Assembly: GCA_002067865.1 (NCBI GenBank)
Contig: MVRC01000013.1
Location: 297,789-361,788 of the forward strand
Length of the DNA: 64,000 nucleotides
From: Methanomassiliicoccales archaeon PtaU1.Bin124
Lineage (GTDB): Archaea; Thermoplasmatota; Thermoplasmata; Methanomassiliicoccales; UBA472
Reading direction: 5' to 3'
Shown: one piece after another, positions 35,604-44,021 of the stretch
How the letters are laid out: every line of letters begins with the position of its first letter
Position numbering within the stretch: position 1 is the first letter of the stretch
Position numbers and translations under genes: made by a program
Notes under the pieces: model-generated
Told to the model about the DNA's origin: nothing
Database searches by the model: none
Seen by the model: the letters and a program-made list of their open reading frames with translations, nothing else

Positions 35604-36032
35604 ATGAGCATCGTTTCCCTGCATTTCCGCACATTCGTGCATGAGAGCGAGGATGAGCAGAAGGTCATCGAGGCGATGCGCTTCGCCACCGGCCTGGAGG
35701 AGTTCGAACGTGAATCGTCCGAAGGCCATCATGGCAACAAGATCGTCATTCTGGAAGGCCACATCAAGGACAAGAAGGCGGTGAAGGCCTTCTTCAAGCG
35801 CATGCCGAAGGATGACGTCCAAACGATGCTCGACACGCTGGAGATGAGGGTGGACGAGGATTGCTTTATCTTCTTCCGCCTGGATAAGCAGAAGGCGTAC
35901 CTGGGCGAGCTGAGCATGACGACCACTGATGACGCCATCGCCGTCCGCGGCAAGGTGCAGAGCTATCCCCGCAAGCTCGAGGTGGCGCTGAAGGGGGCGA
36001 AGGAATATCTGGAATCGTTCTTGGGCGAATGA
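35604..36032 (+). CDS. RNA-binding protein, archaeal exosome-associated type (COG1325)
   Basis: A 142-residue protein of the archaeal family often annotated as a putative exosome subunit. IVSLHFRTFVHESEDEQKVIEAMRFATG and GHHGNKIVILEGHIKDKKAVKAFFKRMPKDD are its hallmarks, with a DCFIFFRLDKQKAYLGEL motif. It likely binds RNA via an L5-like fold. The exosome link is an old inference and is unverified. It begins 41 bases after the NAD-kinase-like gene. Confidence 0.82.
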   Translation: MSIVSLHFRTFVHESEDEQKVIEAMRFATGLEEFERESSEGHHGNKIVILEGHIKDKKAVKAFFKRMPKDDVQTMLDTLEMRVDEDCFIFFRLDKQKAYLGELSMTTTDDAIAVRGKVQSYPRKLEVALKGAKEYLESFLGE

Positions 36033-36121
36033 TGTTCCATCCTCTTCCGATGGCCCAGATTCAAAACCCTTTATTACCCCGTCCTACTTTCCCGATTTCT
36101 GCGTCCAAGAGGTTTCCATAG

Positions 36122-37501
36122 GTGGCGTTGAACGAGCGTTCCAGGAAGTACATCCAATTGATCGTCATGACCGGGGTCTTCATGTCGGTCCTGGACTCGA
36201 TGATCGTCAATGTCGCCCTTCCTAACATCACCACATATTTCTCGGTGAACCTCTCCGAGTCACAATGGGTCATGACCACCTACCCCTTGGTCGAGACCGC
36301 CCTGCTGATCGTCTTCGGCAAGTTGGCAGAGCGTACCGGGAAGGGCGTCATGTTCACCGCTGGGTTGGGCGTTTTCACAGCCGCATCATTGCTCTGCGGC
36401 ATCGCTACATCGTTGCCGGAGCTTATCGTCTTCCGCATCCTCCAGGGCATCGGCGCATCGATGCTCTTCTCCATATCGGTGGCCATCAGCTTCGAGGTGT
36501 CCTTGCCAAAGGACCGGGGCAAGATGATGGGCATCATCGGGTCGGTCGTGGCGATCGCCAGCATGGTCGGTCCACCGCTCGGTGGGTTCATCGTCGGCTC
36601 GCTGGGCTGGCAGTTCATCTTCTTCGTCAACGTGCCCATCGGGGTGGTCGCCACCCTGGCCGCTGTGAAGTTGATGCGCTTCCCGGAGGTCAAGGGGAAG
36701 ACCAGGTTCGACCTTGTCGGCGCGGCCACCCTGATGCTGGCTGCGACCTCGCTGTTGCTGATGGTCGGTCAGCTGGCCGACACCGGGACCGTGAACGTCC
36801 TCTCGTTGGCCTGGCTCGCGGTCTTCATCGCCTCGCTCTGGGCGTTCATCTATTGGGAGAGGAAGACCGACAAGCCGTTGCTGGACATTTCGATCTTCAA
36901 GGTGAGGAGGTTCAGCCTGGCGTGCACCAGCATGGTGCTCTTCTTCGTCACCACCACGATGATCAGCATACTGGCCCCGTTCTACTTCGAGGGGGTCATG
37001 GGATATTCGGCCGAGGGCGTGGGCCTGCTGTTGATGGTCATACCGGCGGTGATGATGTTCGGCTCGCCGCTGGTCGGAAGGCTATTGGACAAGAGGCCGA
37101 GGCCTCACTACACCATGCTGGGTCATGCGATACGTGGCATCGCCATGTTGATACTAGCATTTGCGTTCTTCTCATCCAACGTTTACGTCGCCATCATCGC
37201 TTTCTTCCTCATCGGCCTAGGCGGGTCTATGTTCCAGAGCCCGAACAACATGGAGGTGATGTCGGCGCTGCCCAGAGAGCAGACCGGAGTGGCGTCCAGC
37301 GTCACCGCCACGGCGAGGAACCTAGGAATATCGTTGGGGCCGGCGATCGGAACGGTGCTGTTGGTGTTCCAGGTGGGCCAGGACATCCTGATCAGTCCAT
37401 CATTAGCTTCCGCAGCAGCACTGGCACTGGTCATTGCTGGCATCATTTCATTCATTGGAGCGATGGTGGCCCATGCGGGCCATTCAGAGCGAGCGGCCTG
37501 A
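36122..37501 (+). CDS. MFS multidrug exporter, DHA2 (EmrB/QacA) type
   Basis: A 459-residue proton-driven exporter with about 14 hydrophobic segments. The DHA2 hallmarks are present: LDSMIVNVALPNITTYF (motif D1) in TM1, the GKLAERTGKG loop (motif A) and VGPPLGGFI (motif C) in TM5. The start is GTG at 36122. Likely exports toxic organics, substrate unknown. It has no accompanying regulator. A promoter is not obvious, though a TATA-like tttattacc lies ~50 bases upstream. Confidence 0.93.
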   Translation: MALNERSRKYIQLIVMTGVFMSVLDSMIVNVALPNITTYFSVNLSESQWVMTTYPLVETALLIVFGKLAERTGKGVMFTAGLGVFTAASLLCGIATSLPELIVFRILQGIGASMLFSISVAISFEVSLPKDRGKMMGIIGSVVAIASMVGPPLGGFIVGSLGWQFIFFVNVPIGVVATLAAVKLMRFPEVKGKTRFDLVGAATLMLAATSLLLMVGQLADTGTVNVLSLAWLAVFIASLWAFIYWERKTDKPLLDISIFKVRRFSLACTSMVLFFVTTTMISILAPFYFEGVMGYSAEGVGLLLMVIPAVMMFGSPLVGRLLDKRPRPHYTMLGHAIRGIAMLILAFAFFSSNVYVAIIAFFLIGLGGSMFQSPNNMEVMSALPREQTGVASSVTATARNLGISLGPAIGTVLLVFQVGQDILISPSLASAAALALVIAGIISFIGAMVAHAGHSERAA

Positions 37502-37557
37502 AGATGTTGAGCTAACCGGGCTCAGCTGGATGATCGACTCCGACCGTTGGCTGATGA

Positions 37558-38103
37558 TCACATCTCGATCTCTATCTCCATCCGTTGGGCGATCTCGTGC
37601 ACATCGAGGATCTCATCGACCTTGGCCAATGACATCCCTGCCATTTCACCGATGATCTCAACGACGACTATCTTGTCTGGATGCTTCAGGTCAACGACCC
37701 CTCTATCGATGGGGTCGGTCAACCTTATGATCAGCTCCTCGGCATGCTCAGGGGAATGCCTCTTGTGCAGGTGCATCTTCCACCGCTCAGAACGCCCGAT
37801 GCCCTTCCCCAGCTCCCTGGCCGTCTCCTGCATCTTATCCAACCTGGCTGGAACCCACTGGTCGATAGGAACCCAATGGAAGGTGAACCTGAATTTGCTC
37901 GGGCGGCTCATGCACAGACTCTTCAATTTCGAGATAGCCTCCTTGCCATCCTCGAAGATCCGCACTGCATAGACCCCTTCCACCGACACAGGAACGATCG
38001 ATTGGGCCGGATGATTGACCTCTTTCAATAGCTCCCTGATCTCCACCTTTGCCCGTTCTTTTTCGTTTGGATGGAATGTTACTAGGATGTTGCTTTCCTC
38101 CAT
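37558..38103 (-). CDS. THUMP-domain protein (TAN1-like)
   Basis: A ~181-residue protein with the layout of archaeal THUMP/TAN1-like proteins. ILVTFHPNEKERAKVEIRELLKEV forms the N-terminal NFLD-like part. HWVPIDQWVPARLDKMQETARELGKGIGRSERWKMHLHKRH then leads to ELIIRLTDPIDRGVVDLKHPDKIVVVEIIGEMAGMSL, the THUMP core. In eukaryotes Tan1 helps acetylate a cytidine of the tRNA D-arm. A tRNA-modification role is inferred. The start is taken at 38103 with ggtga upstream. A reading from 38139 is possible. It diverges from the ASCH gene. Confidence 0.85.
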   Translation of the reverse strand: MEESNILVTFHPNEKERAKVEIRELLKEVNHPAQSIVPVSVEGVYAVRIFEDGKEAISKLKSLCMSRPSKFRFTFHWVPIDQWVPARLDKMQETARELGKGIGRSERWKMHLHKRHSPEHAEELIIRLTDPIDRGVVDLKHPDKIVVVEIIGEMAGMSLAKVDEILDVHEIAQRMEIEIEM

Positions 38104-38201
38104 GCCATCACCGATCATTCTAGCTTTGACGGGGGACATTACTCTTTCGACCGTGACTAAGACATATGTCGAAGTCCATCACTATCAGAATTTGTGGTAA
38201 A

Positions 38202-38645
38202 ATGAGGACCGATGAGATCTGGAAGAAGTATCAGGCCATAGACCCAGAAGCAAGGTCGTTTGAGGCTTGGAGCTTTTGCTTCGGAGGCGAGGTAGGCGAT
38301 AGGCTGGCTGACCTGGTATTGAAAGGTATCAAGACCGCCACTGCATCCGCCCACCAGATATACGCCCTAGAGGGCTCCCCATTGCCTAAGGAAGGAGACC
38401 TGAGCATCATCTTGAGATCGGATGGCGAGGCCGCCTGCATCATCAAGACCACTGGAATCAAGGTCTGTAAGTTCTTGGAGGTCTCCCCGGAGCACGCATA
38501 TGAAGAGGGGGAGGGGGACCGGACCCTGGACTATTGGAGGCGGGTGCACAGGGAATTCTTCTCCGAGGAACTGGCGGCGCATAATATCGAATTTTCAGAA
38601 GAAATGCTGGTCGTATGCGAGAAGTTCAAGGTCGTTCTGCAATGA
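38202..38645 (+). CDS. ASCH-domain protein
   Basis: A ~147-residue ASCH protein (PUA-like fold). IWKKYQAIDPEARSFEAWSFCFGG opens it. LADLVLKGIKTATASAHQIY is the ASCH K-T motif that lines the cleft, and GEGDRTLDYWRRVHREFF closes it. Some bacterial relatives (YqfB) hydrolyse N4-acetylcytidine, which makes its pairing with the divergent TAN1-like gene interesting. I chose the ATG at 38202. An ATG at 38166 is also open. It ends 63 bases before the tRNA gene. Confidence 0.85.
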   Translation: MRTDEIWKKYQAIDPEARSFEAWSFCFGGEVGDRLADLVLKGIKTATASAHQIYALEGSPLPKEGDLSIILRSDGEAACIIKTTGIKVCKFLEVSPEHAYEEGEGDRTLDYWRRVHREFFSEELAAHNIEFSEEMLVVCEKFKVVLQ

Positions 38646-38708
38646 ATGAGCAAAGCCAGCATGGAAAAGAGAAGGATTATTTACCAAGATTACATCAGCG
38701 AAGGGCAA

Positions 38709-38795
38709 GCAGGGGTAGCCAAGCTTGGCCAACGGCGTAGGACTTAGGATCCTATCCTTAGTGGTTCTGGAGTTCAAATCTCCACCCCTGCACCA
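38709..38795 (+). tRNA. tRNA-Leu (anticodon UAG), CCA encoded
   Basis: A complete class II tRNA. The acceptor GCAGGGG pairs with CCCCTGC. The anticodon stem TAGGA/TCCTA encloses CTTAGGA, with TAG at loop positions 34-36. The T-arm is TGGAG-TTCAAAT-CTCCA, and a short variable arm fits leucine. CCA is encoded at 38793-38795. Its 3' end is the integration site of the element that follows. Confidence 0.95.
38777..38795 (+). repeat. attL-type repeat: 3' end of tRNA-Leu
   Basis: The last 19 bases of the tRNA gene (aatctccacccctgcacca) recur exactly at 43953-43971. Integrases of the tyrosine family typically recombine at tRNA 3' ends and leave such a copy at the far end of the insert. Confidence 0.85.
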
Positions 38796-38958
38796 CCGTT
38801 CTATCTATCTAGCTTGGGGGATAGTGGGGATATATTATTTTTGTGTTCATATAAATATGAACTGCTCCGACCGACTTTTCATAAGACCTAGGCAAAAAAG
38901 TAAAGGTGGAGTCAGACGTAATAATATAGAAATATGTGAGCTTGATGGCATAGATATA

Positions 38959-39414
38959 TTATACAGAGCAAATGTTTTCAAAATATGATCCAATTGGCAG
39001 CCAGCCAGAGGAATACATGTGCTCATATCCCCCATTATTCCCCCCATAATTATAACCAGGCCAATTAGAAACATTGACCTTAACCCCGTATGTTAATGTT
39101 TCACCGGGAGTCAGACCAGTTGTTGCATTTTGATAGAAGATGAATATAATATTACTACTTTGATTACCCATGTGACCTATTGATTTACACATGATTTTAC
39201 AGGATTGAACAATATTTGTTGGATTATACAACGTGACCATGAAATTATTTGTGCCATCTCCAATTGTAACAGTGAATCGTACAACTTGAACACCAGCAGA
39301 TTTTTCCACACTATTTACGGAGGAATTGTAAAAGGTACCTAAAATGAATCCTGAGATGAAAATAGTTATAATTAAAGCAGAAATAATAATTTTAATTTTC
39401 AGATTTGTTTTCAT
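38959..39414 (-). CDS. Small membrane-anchored exported protein, unknown
   Basis: A 151-residue protein. A basic start and one hydrophobic segment (KIIISALIITIFISGFILG, about residues 8-26) anchor it. The rest is a polar, beta-rich, Asn/Gly-rich domain (VVRFTVTIGDGTNNFMVTLYNP and SNWPGYNYGGNNGGY), facing outside. The composition matches the island, not the chromosome. I recognise no family. It is transcribed away from ravA, so it is not part of that operon. Confidence 0.65.
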   Translation of the reverse strand: MKTNLKIKIIISALIITIFISGFILGTFYNSSVNSVEKSAGVQVVRFTVTIGDGTNNFMVTLYNPTNIVQSCKIMCKSIGHMGNQSSNIIFIFYQNATTGLTPGETLTYGVKVNVSNWPGYNYGGNNGGYEHMYSSGWLPIGSYFENICSV

Positions 39415-39508
39415 TTATGATTCCTTATCGCATTATTCCCTGTCAAAACTACATTGACCTAACTAATAATAAAAACGTCACAAGTATTTTAATCAACCAA
39501 TTATTATA

Positions 39509-41107
39509 ATGGCTGAGAAAATGAACATACGTGAACGTACCAGCGTTCTACTCACTGGTTTGAACATGGGGATGTATGAGAGAGAAGAATCACTTAGACT
39601 AGCTTTTCTATCCGCAATTGCCGGGGAGAGCATTTTCTTTCTTGGCCCACCAGGCGTAGCAAAAAGTCTCATCGCAAGGAGATTGAAATTCGCTTTCAAT
39701 GATTCCAAGTCGTTCGAATATCTTATGAACCGATTCAGCACACCGGATGAGATATTTGGCCCTGTTTCTATTAAAAAACTGAAGGATGAGGACAAGTATG
39801 TCCGTCTGACGGAAAATTACCTCCCTGGATCGAATATAGTTTTCCTAGATGAGATTTGGAAAGCTGGCCCGTCGATTCAAAACGCGTTACTGACCATTCT
39901 TAATGAAAAGGTCTATCGAAATGGTGATCAAGAAGTCGAGGTTCGTCTCCGAGGAATCATCTCCGCCTCTAACGAGTTACCCGCTGAAGGCCAAGGTTTA
40001 GAAGCGCTTTGGGACCGTTTCTTGGTACGCTGTTTTGTCTCTGGTATAACTGATAAAGGTAACTTTAATCAAATGATCACAGGTGTTGGAAATCTGTATG
40101 TTGATAATATCCCGGAAGACTACAAGCTTAATGACGCTGATATTAATCATTATGAAGATGGCATCGCGGCTGTAGAGGTCCCGATAGAAGTCCTCGACCT
40201 CATCCATGCGATTCGCCTGTCCTTGCAAGAAGAAAATAAAAAGATGGAGAATGAACACTTCTATGTCTCAGACCGCCGGTGGAAAAAGATAGTCCATCTG
40301 CTCAAGGCATCCGCTTATCTAAACGGGCGTCCCAAAGTTGATTTGATGGATTGTTTCCTCATCTCAAATTGCATATGGCAAAGACCTGAAGAAATCGGGG
40401 TTGTTAAGCAGATTGTTGCCGAGTCAATACGTCGGAACACATATTCGATCAATCTTAACTTAAAACCATTGGATAATGAGATTGCTGCTTTTTCCAAAGA
40501 CGTTCTGGATGAAACACAGGAAAAACGAAAAGTGAAAAAAACATTCCCTCAAATTTTTGATTCGTCGTATTATGGAGTGAAGATACCATCCAGTAAAAGT
40601 AAATCTGACAAACCGGACCAATTTATTAAAATCAGTGACTATAACACATTAACAAAAACCGACAAACAAGTATATCTCTATGAGGCGAAGGGCAGTAGTT
40701 ATTCTCAGACCAGCCGAGTAAATGTAAGGATGGAAGATAAAGAATATCAAATCCATGTGTATTGGAATGATTATAATTATTCTGACCACTCGGAGACCTG
40801 TACCATAATTATGACTACGGTTGAAGATGTGGAAATAATCCACAAAGAGCCTCATAGCGTGCTCATCGACCATTGGGATAAACATGCAGGGTTGCTTACT
40901 CACATGGTGGACGAACAAAAAAAGGAATTGGAACGATATATTCTGACCGACTTAGGAATGATAAGGAACAACATCTTTGTTGATGCTAGCAATGCTGAGA
41001 TAGTGGAAGACAAGGTAAAAAGCCTTCGAAAAACCTTGGAAGGTATGAACCTGTCAATCGAGAAAACCATCCATCTGTACTCTAATAATCAGGAAGGAAA
41101 GACCTGA
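39509..41107 (+). CDS. ravA: RavA-like MoxR AAA+ ATPase
   Basis: A 532-residue AAA+ ATPase, strikingly close to E. coli RavA. Walker A is GPPGVAKSLIARRLKFAF (about residue 45), then FEYLMNRFSTPDEIFGPVSIKKL. Walker B is IVFLDEIWKAGPSIQNALLTILNE (about 113), sensor 1 is ASNELP, and YVSDRRWKKIVHLLKASAYLNGR is the lid. After about residue 300 comes the RavA-specific second half, including a beta-rich stretch at the place of the LARA domain. In bacteria RavA forms a hexamer that works with ViaA on membrane and Fe-S/respiratory targets. It is the first gene of a two-gene operon. Archaeal RavA-ViaA pairs are, to my knowledge, uncommon. Confidence 0.92.
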   Translation: MAEKMNIRERTSVLLTGLNMGMYEREESLRLAFLSAIAGESIFFLGPPGVAKSLIARRLKFAFNDSKSFEYLMNRFSTPDEIFGPVSIKKLKDEDKYVRLTENYLPGSNIVFLDEIWKAGPSIQNALLTILNEKVYRNGDQEVEVRLRGIISASNELPAEGQGLEALWDRFLVRCFVSGITDKGNFNQMITGVGNLYVDNIPEDYKLNDADINHYEDGIAAVEVPIEVLDLIHAIRLSLQEENKKMENEHFYVSDRRWKKIVHLLKASAYLNGRPKVDLMDCFLISNCIWQRPEEIGVVKQIVAESIRRNTYSINLNLKPLDNEIAAFSKDVLDETQEKRKVKKTFPQIFDSSYYGVKIPSSKSKSDKPDQFIKISDYNTLTKTDKQVYLYEAKGSSYSQTSRVNVRMEDKEYQIHVYWNDYNYSDHSETCTIIMTTVEDVEIIHKEPHSVLIDHWDKHAGLLTHMVDEQKKELERYILTDLGMIRNNIFVDASNAEIVEDKVKSLRKTLEGMNLSIEKTIHLYSNNQEGKT

Positions 41108-42705
41108 TGTCTATCAACCCATATGATAGAAATCACTTTGTTGAGTTTGGTAATATATTGGATAAAGAAGAGCGTATCAAACTAGTTGATTATCTTGAGG
41201 CCAAAACCGTTCGCAATATTAATCAAACCTATAAAGGATCAACTCACTTTGAGCATTGCAAGCGATCTATCGATGATATCTTTTCTGATGATAAGTTACT
41301 TGCATGCTGTGCTGAGAACCCTTCAGTTGCTGATCAGGTTGCCACTCAAATATTGAGGGCATTTGAAGGAGCTCAGCGCCAGGCTGATATGGAAAACCCA
41401 TTCGTGGAGGAATCACAGCAAATTAAACGATGTCAAAGTATGGATTTAAATAATTTTTTTCAAGAGGCCAACTCGTTTTTCGATATTGTTCAACATAAAT
41501 ATCGTAGAGCCGATCTGGACGTCAGTTTTTTCCGCAAGGCATTGGCCGACCACGAATCGTTGCAGAAGGAACCGTTTCGCTTATCAGCAATAAAGGAATC
41601 GTTTGAGAGGGATTGGTCTGCTAGATTGAGCGAGAAACAGATGAAATGGGAAATGGAAGAATTGGATAAAGCTCGTGCGGAGTTATGTAAGGATCTATAC
41701 GCCAAAGCTGAGAACTTCATGAAACTTAAAGAGGCGATGCAACCCTTTTCTGACTATCTCGAAACAGGCCGCCTTTGGGACATGTCACATGGAGTGTGGC
41801 GAAAGACCGATTTCAACGTGCTGAACTCCTACGCTCAATTTCTCGAGAAGGAAAAGGAAATAAGAGAGTTGGCTGAGATGCTCGGTCGCCTTAGGGAGGC
41901 CGAAGATGAGGCGTTTGAGGAGGAAGTCAAGCAAACTGTCATTGTACAGGGCTGGACTACTGAACATGCTTCTAAGTCCGAGTTGGTTGGGGTTCATGAA
42001 AGCGATGATCTAAGTGCATTATTACCGTCCGAGGTCGCTTTGCTCAGCGATGGCCTGACCGAATCGATTTTTTTTAAAAAGTTCGCTGAGAAGAAGCTGT
42101 TGACGTTCGATTATTCTGAAAAGGTATCACAACAACATGCTGAAGAAATTTCGTCAAAAGAGATGAAGAAGAAACCTAAGGACAAAGGTCCCATCATAGT
42201 ATGCATCGATACTAGTGGTTCGATGAAGGGTACGCCTGAGCACATCGCCAAGCTCATGTGCTTTGCATTGATGCAGATAGCCATCCGAGATAAGCGTAAA
42301 TGTTACCTTGTTAACTATTCTCATACTACAGCAACATTGGATCTATCTGACCTGAGTGATTCGATACCTCGTCTGATCGATTTCCTAACCATGTCATTTC
42401 ATGGGGGCAATAATGAGGAGGCGGCATTCTCTGAGATACTTTCTCAGCTGGATAAGGGTGACTTCTCTAATTCAGATGTTGTCTTTATTTCGGATTTTAT
42501 CACACAGGACCTGGGCGAAACGACCAAGGCCAAGATAGCTAAGACTAAGCAAGAAAAGAATACCAAGTTCCATAGCCTCATCATTTCTCATCAAGCCAAC
42601 CCTGATATTCTTGGTATCTTCGACAACAATTGGCTTTATGATCATTACTCGGACCAAGCTATACTGAATCTGGCAAAGGATATCAGAAGCTTTCAAAAAA
42701 GCTGA
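41107..42705 (+). CDS. viaA: ViaA-like VWA-domain protein
   Basis: A 532-residue partner of RavA. The N-terminal ~350 residues are helical, charged and Glu/Lys-rich (LDKARAELCKDLYAKAENF, ELAEMLGRLREAEDEAFEEE). The C-terminal VWA domain starts with the MIDAS motif VCIDTSGSMKG (about residue 361). Later MIDAS residues are in the SFHGGNNEEAAF segment and in FISDF. The gene begins one base before the end of ravA (TGATG), so translation is coupled. RavA-ViaA in bacteria interact with respiratory complexes, membranes and antibiotic uptake. The function here could differ. Confidence 0.9.
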   Translation: MSINPYDRNHFVEFGNILDKEERIKLVDYLEAKTVRNINQTYKGSTHFEHCKRSIDDIFSDDKLLACCAENPSVADQVATQILRAFEGAQRQADMENPFVEESQQIKRCQSMDLNNFFQEANSFFDIVQHKYRRADLDVSFFRKALADHESLQKEPFRLSAIKESFERDWSARLSEKQMKWEMEELDKARAELCKDLYAKAENFMKLKEAMQPFSDYLETGRLWDMSHGVWRKTDFNVLNSYAQFLEKEKEIRELAEMLGRLREAEDEAFEEEVKQTVIVQGWTTEHASKSELVGVHESDDLSALLPSEVALLSDGLTESIFFKKFAEKKLLTFDYSEKVSQQHAEEISSKEMKKKPKDKGPIIVCIDTSGSMKGTPEHIAKLMCFALMQIAIRDKRKCYLVNYSHTTATLDLSDLSDSIPRLIDFLTMSFHGGNNEEAAFSEILSQLDKGDFSNSDVVFISDFITQDLGETTKAKIAKTKQEKNTKFHSLIISHQANPDILGIFDNNWLYDHYSDQAILNLAKDIRSFQKS

Positions 42706-42944
42706 GGCTTGTAGAGGGTTTGGTGATTTTGGTAGCAAAAACCAATCCTAATAACCAGCATACCAATTTATTAAATCAGAATATTTCCGCCTTTGTACCT
42801 GGAGTGAATAACTTGATTTTCATATGAATCAAATGAAAGGCTACCGTGTGTAAAAATGAATGAGGTTTATAGGAAAAACGTTTGTTAATAAAATCATAGA
42901 TAAATATTTATTAACACAAGGACAAATTAAATCGGGGGGAGATA

Positions 42945-43709
42945 TTGGAGAAGACAAATTGTGAATATCGTGACATATGTGTCAGAGGGGGCGACGACTA
43001 TCCGATGGTGCTGTTTCCTATGTTGGGTCGAAAAATTAAGATGGATGCTGTTATTATTTCCCAGGAACCTGCAGCCCAACGAAGATCGATCGATAGTCCT
43101 GATCATAAGGATGCGATAGAAATTCACTTGAGAAATGAAGGATTAGGCAGAAAATCGCCTCACACATTACTGAGACAAATCCAAGATATTATTGGTCGGC
43201 CCTTTGATGCGTTTGATGATAGTTTTTATTGGACACATTCATTGAAGTGCATCCCAATGGATGATAACGATATCAACGAAAGGGGCAGGAATGAATGGGC
43301 AAAATGCTCACTATATTGCATCAATAATCTTACTCAAGAACTTAAATCACTGGATTCGAATAGTATATTAATCATCGCTCTTGGTAGATATGCAACAGGC
43401 GCAGCATTAGCGGTAATAAATAACCAACCTGAATTTCTTAAAAAGCCACCTAAGATTCATAATTTTATCGCCTCTTTGGGCAATGGTGGCGAGGATAGAA
43501 AGATTAGTAGTTCACAATCTATGAAACATTTTGGACCATATCTGTGGAATGATAAAAAATTTTATTTGACCTCATTCAGACATGGTGCTAATAATAATCG
43601 TTGTTCTGGCGTTCCAAAAAATGTTTTGGATGCTGTAAAAATGAATGAAATTGAGGAAAGAACATTTGTGAGGGAATGGTTATCAGGAACATTTTCTCAA
43701 GGTATTTGA
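42945..43709 (+). CDS. Divergent uracil-DNA glycosylase-like protein
   Basis: A 254-residue protein resembling the UDG superfamily, family 4-like. VIISQEPAAQRRS sits where the motif I (GEAPG) loop falls. FYWTHSLKCIP matches the N-V-V-K-C-R-P-type strand, and CSLYCINNLTQELKSLDSNSILIIALGRYAT matches the C-terminal C...L..ELK...P..IIALG.xA motif. The end TSFRHGANNNR sits where motif II (HPS) is expected. Cys at about 6, 12, 102 and 124-128 could hold an Fe-S cluster. The start is TTG at 42945 with GGGGGGAG four bases upstream. Active residues differ from canonical UDG, so the substrate is uncertain. Assignment is tentative. Confidence 0.55.
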   Translation: MEKTNCEYRDICVRGGDDYPMVLFPMLGRKIKMDAVIISQEPAAQRRSIDSPDHKDAIEIHLRNEGLGRKSPHTLLRQIQDIIGRPFDAFDDSFYWTHSLKCIPMDDNDINERGRNEWAKCSLYCINNLTQELKSLDSNSILIIALGRYATGAALAVINNQPEFLKKPPKIHNFIASLGNGGEDRKISSSQSMKHFGPYLWNDKKFYLTSFRHGANNNRCSGVPKNVLDAVKMNEIEERTFVREWLSGTFSQGI

Positions 43710-44021
43710 TGATCAATAATATAAAAAGGTATTTCTATTTTAGAATTGAAATAATAGAAATGAACAAATAATGATTATAAATGATTAGGAAATATTTCCA
43801 ATTGTTATTATTTGCGTATCCTAGGATTTGTTCTGATTCGTCTGGTCAAATTGAACGGATGTGTTAAAATATTAATAAAAAAATAATTGTAAATTGTTTA
43901 TACCCCCTCTGATTGAAAATTCATTCTTATTATCTGGCTAAGTGGAATAAGTAATCTCCACCCCTGCACCATTATTCCCATCTGTAGGCAGGGGCTTTCT
44001 TTTCCAAGTATGAACACCAAC
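43710..44021. other. AT-rich end of the island and right junction
   Basis: No coding sequence is supported. The composition is AT-rich up to the repeat at 43953-43971 and then becomes more balanced. This is where the island ends and the thiE region starts. Confidence 0.6.
43953..43971 (+). repeat. attR-type repeat: copy of the tRNA-Leu 3' end
   Basis: aatctccacccctgcacca, identical over 19 bases to 38777-38795. The sequence before it (ataagt) does not continue the tRNA, so this is only the duplicated crossover segment, not a second gene. Confidence 0.85.

Larger units (their letters stand above)
38796..43971. mobile_element. tRNA-Leu-integrated island carrying RavA-ViaA and a UDG-like protein
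   Basis: 5.2 kb between the tRNA 3' end and an exact 19-bp copy of it. Base composition is visibly more AT-rich than both flanks. Cargo: a small membrane-anchored protein (minus), ravA and viaA homologues overlapping by one base, and a UDG-like gene (plus). No integrase, replication gene or transposase is recognisable, so the element is non-autonomous or has lost its integrase. The boundaries follow from the repeats. Origin by horizontal transfer is inferred from composition and the bacterial look of the RavA protein. Confidence 0.8.

Noticed and set aside
38725..38988. 87-residue plus-strand frame starting inside the tRNA
   Set aside because: Begins within the tRNA gene and has no support after it.
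43953..43971. A second complete tRNA at the right end of the island
   Set aside because: Only the last 19 bases of the tRNA are present; the upstream sequence does not fold as a tRNA.
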